Positions 60,280-64,000 of a DNA stretch of 64,000 nucleotides are shown in pieces. Every line of letters begins with the position of its first letter. Position 1 is the stretch's first letter. Origin of the DNA: Oscillospiraceae bacterium (GTDB lineage Bacteria; Bacillota; Clostridia; Oscillospirales; Ruminococcaceae); contig BQOK01000001.1 of assembly GCA_022835495.1 (NCBI GenBank), positions 3,692,699-3,756,698 of the forward strand, read 5' to 3'. Under the pieces are notes generated by a model. The model had not been told where the DNA came from and did no database searches. It worked only from the letters and a program-made list of their open reading frames with translations. A program made the position numbers and the translations under genes.

Positions 60280-60288
60280 TGTTATACT
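60280..60288 (+). promoter_or_regulatory. Extended -10 promoter of the small gene
   Basis: TGT-TATACT on the plus strand, about 100 bases before the small gene; a -35 is not evident. Confidence 0.5.
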
Positions 60289-60388
60289 GAAAAAAAACCT
60301 TGTTGATTTGATTCTTTTACCGCTTTCGGCAAAGAAAACCTGAAAGCAACAAGGGCAAAACAACGGATTGTTTGAGGAGGAATACAAG

Positions 60389-60658
60389 ATGAATGAGCAA
60401 TGGAAAGAACTGTTTTCGCTGTTCGGCTGGTCCAAGGGCGGCTTTGACCCGGACACCGCGGAGTTTTTCAGCGATCTGGAGCAGATGATGCAGCAGAGAA
60501 CACAGGAAATGGCGCTGGAGGGCCAGGCGGCGGAGGCGTTTGCGGTTTACCGGCAGCACCAGGGCGAACAGCTTGATTTTGTGGCGCTGCAAAACTTTAA
60601 GGCAGGGATCTTTTTTGCGCTGTGGCTCACCGGCTCGACCTTTTTTCACATGTATTAA
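60389..60658 (+). CDS. Small conserved-looking hypothetical protein
   Basis: 89 residues from the ATG at 60389, 8 bases after GAGGAGG. Acidic and helical in the middle (D-P-D-T-A-E-F-F-S-D-L-E-Q-M), ending in a hydrophobic stretch A-G-I-F-F-A-L-W-L-T-G that may anchor it in the membrane. No family recognised. A bidirectional terminator follows. Confidence 0.7.
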   Translation: MNEQWKELFSLFGWSKGGFDPDTAEFFSDLEQMMQQRTQEMALEGQAAEAFAVYRQHQGEQLDFVALQNFKAGIFFALWLTGSTFFHMY

Positions 60659-60722
60659 AAGCCGCCGGTTTTCCACAGCGCAGGGCGCGGGATGTGCAAA
60701 ACCCAAAGCGCCCCGCAGCTGC

Positions 60723-60760
60723 AAAAAAGGAACGCCGGCAGATTTGCCGGCGTTCCTTTT
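60723..60760. terminator. Bidirectional terminator between small gene and jag
   Basis: Perfect 17-bp stem AAAAAGGAACGCCGGCA / TGCCGGCGTTCCTTTTT with a GATT loop. It ends the rpmH-jag operon at the inserted island and the small gene on the other strand. Confidence 0.92.
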
Positions 60761-60771
60761 TACAGTGGGAT

Positions 60772-61857
60772 TTACAGCTCGACCTTGCCGTAGAGGGCCA
60801 GGCCCTCGGCGTCGTCGATGAGATGGGTGCGGGTGGGAGCCATGGGCTCGGCGCCCTCGGGGCGGGGGGTATCGGCAAATTCGCGCTCGGGCACGCTGGA
60901 ACGGCGCTCGCCGCCCCGGTAGCCGCCCTTGCCGCCCCGGTCGTGCCGGTCGCTGCGGCCATGGCCGCCTTCGCGGCGGGGCCCGCCGCGGTAACCGCCC
61001 TGGCCCGGCCTTCCCCCGCGGTCATTGCGGCCGCGGCCGCCCTCGCGGCGCTCGGGGAGGTTGCTGGCGTTCGGGTCGGTGGAATAAATGACCACGCGGC
61101 GGTCGGCGCCCTCGCCCTTGGACTCGCTGCGCACGCCCTGCATGGCGCCGATGGTGCTGTGGATGATGCGGCGCTCGTAGGGGTTCATGGGGTCCATGGC
61201 GTGGCTGCGGCCGGTTTTGGCCACCTTGGCGCCGATGCGGCGGGCCAGGGATTCCAGGTCCTTTTCGCGCTTGGAGCGGTAGCCGCCCACGTCCAGGCCC
61301 AGCTTGAGATAATCGCCGGGGAGGCGGTTCGCCACCAGGCCCGCCAGGTAAGACAGGCTCTCCATGGTTTCGCCCCGGTGGCCGATGAGCACGCCCACGT
61401 CGCTGCCCTCCACCTTCAGGATGGTGGCCTCGCCCTGCCTGACGGCGGTGAGGGTGACTTCACTCACGCCCATGGCGGCGAACACGGTTTTTAAGTATTC
61501 CACCGCAGCGGTGAGCTTTTCGCTGGACGCGATGTCTACAGGGCGCTCCTCCATGGCGGGGGCGGGTTCCTGTTTGGGCGCCGGGGAAGGCTGCGGCGCT
61601 TTTTGCGGGGCGGGAGCGGCCTGCTGCACAGGCGGCTGGGGCGCGGGGGCCGGAGCCGCTGCAGCGGGGGCCGGGGCCGGCTCCGGCTCGCCGCCCTCGG
61701 CGGTGGCCCGGACCTTGGCCGGGGTGGATTTGAACAGCTTGCGGGTGGGCAGCTCGAGAATCTCGATGCTGACCTCTTCCCGCGGGAGGCCGAGCTGAAG
61801 GCAGGCCTGTTCGGTGGCTTCCTCGACGGTTTTGCCCGTCACGATGACTTCACGCAT
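60772..61857 (-). CDS. jag: RNA-binding protein Jag (KhpB) with Gly/Arg-rich tail
   Basis: 361 residues, much longer than the usual 205-250. Jag_N domain at 1-50, a Pro/Ala/Gln-rich linker at 55-100, a KH domain with I-G-H-R-G-E at 158-163, and R3H with R-R-I-I-H at 229-233. A Gly/Arg-rich, likely disordered tail with R-G-G repeats spans about 268-320, then a short acidic end. KhpB binds RNA together with KhpA and affects cell elongation. The tail is unusual. Confidence 0.92.
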   Translation of the reverse strand: MREVIVTGKTVEEATEQACLQLGLPREEVSIEILELPTRKLFKSTPAKVRATAEGGEPEPAPAPAAAAPAPAPQPPVQQAAPAPQKAPQPSPAPKQEPAPAMEERPVDIASSEKLTAAVEYLKTVFAAMGVSEVTLTAVRQGEATILKVEGSDVGVLIGHRGETMESLSYLAGLVANRLPGDYLKLGLDVGGYRSKREKDLESLARRIGAKVAKTGRSHAMDPMNPYERRIIHSTIGAMQGVRSESKGEGADRRVVIYSTDPNASNLPERREGGRGRNDRGGRPGQGGYRGGPRREGGHGRSDRHDRGGKGGYRGGERRSSVPEREFADTPRPEGAEPMAPTRTHLIDDAEGLALYGKVEL

Positions 61858-61859
61858 GG

Positions 61860-62891
61860 TTATTCCTCCTTTGCCTCTTCGGCCAGCGGGGTGGTGCGCT
61901 CGTCCTTATACTTTTCCTCGTCCAGCTTGCGGGCCATTTCCAGCCGCAGGCGCGCCATTTCGCTCTCGGTCACTTCCTTGAGGACCTCCTGGCCGGTGGG
62001 ATCGACGGTCTTGATCTGCTTTTTGGCTTTTTTGGCCTTTTTCTTGGCCTCGATTTCTTCCTGGACCTGCTGCTTCATCTTTTCGGGGTCGTAGATTTTT
62101 TTCAGGATCACGCTCTGGGCGAACATGAGCAGGTTGGAAACGGTGTAGTAGAGCGAGAAGGCCACGGGCACGGTGAAGCCGAACCAGACGAACATCAGGC
62201 TCATGATCCAGGGCATCCATTTCATGCTGCCCTGCATCTCCTGGCCGCTCATTTTCATGGTGATGACGTTGGTGAGGGCCATGGTGAGGACGCTGAGGAT
62301 GGGGAAAATGAGCAGCGCGTTGAACGCCAGCTCGGGCTTTTGGGTGAGGTCGATGCCCAGGAACACCACGTTGAAGTTCTGGATGGCCTCAAGCTGGCCG
62401 GCGGTGAGCAGCTTTGCGGCGTCGGCCGCAAGGGTGCCGCTTTGCACCTGCTGGATCAGGGTGCTGCCGAAGTACATGTCGTAATTCAGGCCCATGGCCC
62501 CGGCCACCTGGGTGAGCACGTCCTTGCCGATGTGCAGGATGTGCTGCAGCGGATAGTACACCGCCTCGATCACGCCGAACAGAACGAAGAAGTTAAGGAA
62601 CATGGGCAGGCAGCCCGCCATGGGGTTGTAGCCGTATTCCTCCTGCAGGCGCATGAGCTCCTGGTTCTGCTTGTCTTTATCCTTGGCGTACTTTTTTTGG
62701 ATCTCGGCGATCATCGGCTGGTAGGCCGACATGCGGGCCGTGTTTTTTTGCTGCTTGAGCTGCAGCGGGAAGGAGAGCAGCCGGATCAAAATGGTGAAGA
62801 CCACCAGCGCCCAGCCGTAGCTGCCCAAAAAGTCGTACATCCACTTCAGCACATAGCCGAGCGGCGTACCCAGAAAGCCTAGAAAACCCAT
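61860..62891 (-). CDS. yidC: Membrane protein insertase YidC
   Basis: 343 residues, Gram-positive type with five helices. The first helix contains the conserved Arg in T-I-L-I-R-L-L-S, and cytoplasmic loops are charged. A basic C-terminal tail with K-K-K-A-K-K-A-K-K likely binds ribosomes. It starts 110 bases after yidD and overlaps nothing; jag starts 2 bases after its stop. Confidence 0.95.
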   Translation of the reverse strand: MGFLGFLGTPLGYVLKWMYDFLGSYGWALVVFTILIRLLSFPLQLKQQKNTARMSAYQPMIAEIQKKYAKDKDKQNQELMRLQEEYGYNPMAGCLPMFLNFFVLFGVIEAVYYPLQHILHIGKDVLTQVAGAMGLNYDMYFGSTLIQQVQSGTLAADAAKLLTAGQLEAIQNFNVVFLGIDLTQKPELAFNALLIFPILSVLTMALTNVITMKMSGQEMQGSMKWMPWIMSLMFVWFGFTVPVAFSLYYTVSNLLMFAQSVILKKIYDPEKMKQQVQEEIEAKKKAKKAKKQIKTVDPTGQEVLKEVTESEMARLRLEMARKLDEEKYKDERTTPLAEEAKEE

Positions 62892-63001
62892 AACTTGTCC
62901 ATTCCGCCCCGGTTGCGCGCCGGGGCTTTTTATAGTTTATTCGAAGGACTTGGCACCGGCGCAAACGGGCAAGTCACAAGTGGCTGTGTTGAAAGGGGGC
63001 C

Positions 63002-63259
63002 TCAGACGCGGCGCAGCCTGCGCCGGTCGTTTTTCCAGCGGCCCTTTTCGGGAACGGGGTCGTAGCCCGTTTTGCCGAAGGGGTTGCAGCGCAAAATGCG
63101 CCACACCGCCAGCAGCGTGCCCTTTGCCGCGCCGTGCACCTCCAGCGCCTGCAGCGCGTACTCGCTGCAGGTGGGCAGAAAACGGCAGTGATGCCCCAGA
63201 TGGGGCGAAATGTACTTTTTATAAAAGCGGATGGGCGCCGCCAGCAGCCGGGCGATCAT
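63002..63259 (-). CDS. yidD: Membrane protein insertion efficiency factor YidD
   Basis: 85 residues. The family pattern R-F-Y-K-K-Y-I-S-P-H-L-G-H-H-C-R-F-x-P-T-C-S-E-Y-A with two cysteines is present. The start overlaps the rnpA stop (ATGA). It helps YidC insert membrane proteins. Confidence 0.93.
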   Translation of the reverse strand: MIARLLAAPIRFYKKYISPHLGHHCRFLPTCSEYALQALEVHGAAKGTLLAVWRILRCNPFGKTGYDPVPEKGRWKNDRRRLRRV

Positions 63260-63588
63260 TCCACCAGGCCCGCGCTGTGCAGAAGCTGCCGGGCGGCCTT
63301 TGCCACCTCGCCGCTTTTGCAGCGGGCCGTTTGGCCCCTGGCCACGAACACCAGGTCCCAGCCGCCCACATTGTAGGGCAGGGTTTCGTACAGCGCCGCG
63401 CGCATGACCCGGCGCGCCCGGTTGCGCTGCACCGCGCCCCCCACCTTTTTGGTGGCGGTGAGGCCCACCCGGGTGTGCCCCAGGCGGTTTTTATTTACAT
63501 AGAGCACCAGTTTGGGGTGCACGTAGGACCTGCCCCGGGCGTAAGCCCGGCCAAACTCCCTGTTGCGTGTGATGGGCCGGTAGCGCAT
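63256..63588 (-). CDS. rnpA: Ribonuclease P protein component
   Basis: 110 residues from the ATG at 63588 (M-R-Y-R-P-I-T-R-N). The RNase P motif A-V-Q-R-N-R-A-R-R near 52-60 is clear. Standard size. Coupled to yidD and 66 bases after rpmH. Confidence 0.95.
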   Translation of the reverse strand: MRYRPITRNREFGRAYARGRSYVHPKLVLYVNKNRLGHTRVGLTATKKVGGAVQRNRARRVMRAALYETLPYNVGGWDLVFVARGQTARCKSGEVAKAARQLLHSAGLVE

Positions 63589-63666
63589 GTTCCCTCCATA
63601 TGGAAAAACAAGGCCACCGATCACTCAGCGGCCTTGCGGTTCGACCTTGCTCTGCGGTCGGTCTTA

Positions 63667-63801
63667 TCAGGCGGACAGCTTGGCGCGGCCCTTGGAACGG
63701 CGGGCGGCAATTACCTTGCGGCCGTTCTTGCTGGCCATGCGCTTTAAAAAGCCGTGCACGCCGCTGCGCTGACGCTTCTTGGGCTGGTACGTTCTTTTCA
63801 T
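63667..63801 (-). CDS. rpmH: Ribosomal protein bL34
   Basis: 44 residues with the invariant [12 protein letters not shown] and G-F-L-K-R-M. First gene of the origin-proximal operon; dnaA is expected divergently just past the right end. Confidence 0.98.
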   Translation of the reverse strand: MKRTYQPKKRQRSGVHGFLKRMASKNGRKVIAARRSKGRAKLSA

Positions 63802-63888
63802 GTTTTTATCCTCCATTTTCCCCATTTTACGGGTCTTATTATTTTGTGCGATGTTCCCCGCCAAAAGGGGACGACCTTGCAACTTAAA

Positions 63889-63918
63889 AGTATACTGGAA
63901 AGGCGCGGAGTTTGTCAA
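63889..63918 (-). promoter_or_regulatory. SigmaA promoter of the rpmH operon
   Basis: Minus strand TTGACA (63918-63913), 18 bases, TATACT (63894-63889), about 90 bases before rpmH. No DnaA box or other origin element is seen in the remaining 80 bases. Confidence 0.8.
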
Positions 63919-64000
63919 CACCCAAAGCCGATATTTTTTGGCGCAAAGGGCGGCGCACGGGCATTTTTTCCAAATTTTAAGCCCATGCTAACCCTGTGCC

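Overview
The window looks like about 64 kb of chromosome from a GC-rich anaerobic gut member of the Clostridia (Oscillospiraceae-type, near Faecalibacterium, Subdoligranulum or Gemmiger). Reasons: Gram-positive single-HATPase YidC with a separate Jag, Noc/Soj/Spo0J beside rsmG, parS of the Bacillota type, many lipoproteins, ABC sugar and Amadori-product uptake, and TTG starts behind strong AGGAGG sites. No rRNA, phage, insertion sequence or CRISPR was seen. The right end is the conserved origin flank (rpmH, rnpA, yidD, yidC, jag, mnmE, mnmG, rsmG, noc, parA, parB), so dnaA and oriC should lie just beyond base 64000. Genes on the minus strand are therefore mostly co-directional with replication.

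Layout. 1-7472: a fructoselysine (Amadori product) operon of the frl type (frlB, frlD, frlO, frlN, frlM, frlC-like, DMT permease) with a consensus promoter, a palindromic operator and a GntR/UTRA regulator. 7539-10264: a Sel1-repeat protein and an alpha/alpha-toroid protein of unknown role. 10298-29604: a carbohydrate regulon: PGI-like, class I PMI, class II aldolase, TPI-like, LarA-like and a TauE/SafE exporter; then a sensor kinase/response regulator with NagB-like, NagA and a second TauE/SafE exporter; then a sulfonate/nitrate-type ABC importer with two paralogous binding proteins, a LacI regulator and an AGE-family epimerase. Four promoters in this block carry the same palindrome, AGTATGA-N7-TCATACT (the SBP2 copy is degenerate in one arm), exactly 22 bases upstream of the -10 hexamer.

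29727-41526: housekeeping and small operons (metallophosphoesterase lipoprotein, gluQ, AlkD-like, M18 peptidase, DUF362 ferredoxin, uppP, a TrkA pair, a YdbS/YdbT-like pair, gph, tRNA-Glu, tRNA-Met). 41630-50701: serS, parB, parA, two parS sites in long perfect palindromes, a 12-copy G-rich tandem repeat, noc, rsmG, mnmG, mnmE. 50788-60760: an island of about 10 kb inserted between mnmE and jag, holding two methyltransferases, TetR, AraC-GyrI plus a stand-alone GyrI-like domain, a P-loop kinase, an ABC-2 exporter with a double-headed MerR regulator, a DUF4143 ATPase and a hairpin-rich gene-free stretch. 60772-63918: jag, yidC, yidD, rnpA, rpmH and the rpmH promoter.

The most interesting part is the carbohydrate regulon. 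Its PGI-, TPI- and NagB-like enzymes keep catalytic residues but have changed 6-phosphate (or phosphate) binding loops, no sugar kinase is present, and the importer and exporters belong to families that move organosulfonates. A sulfosugar or other non-phosphorylated sugar route is a reasonable hypothesis, not a demonstrated function.
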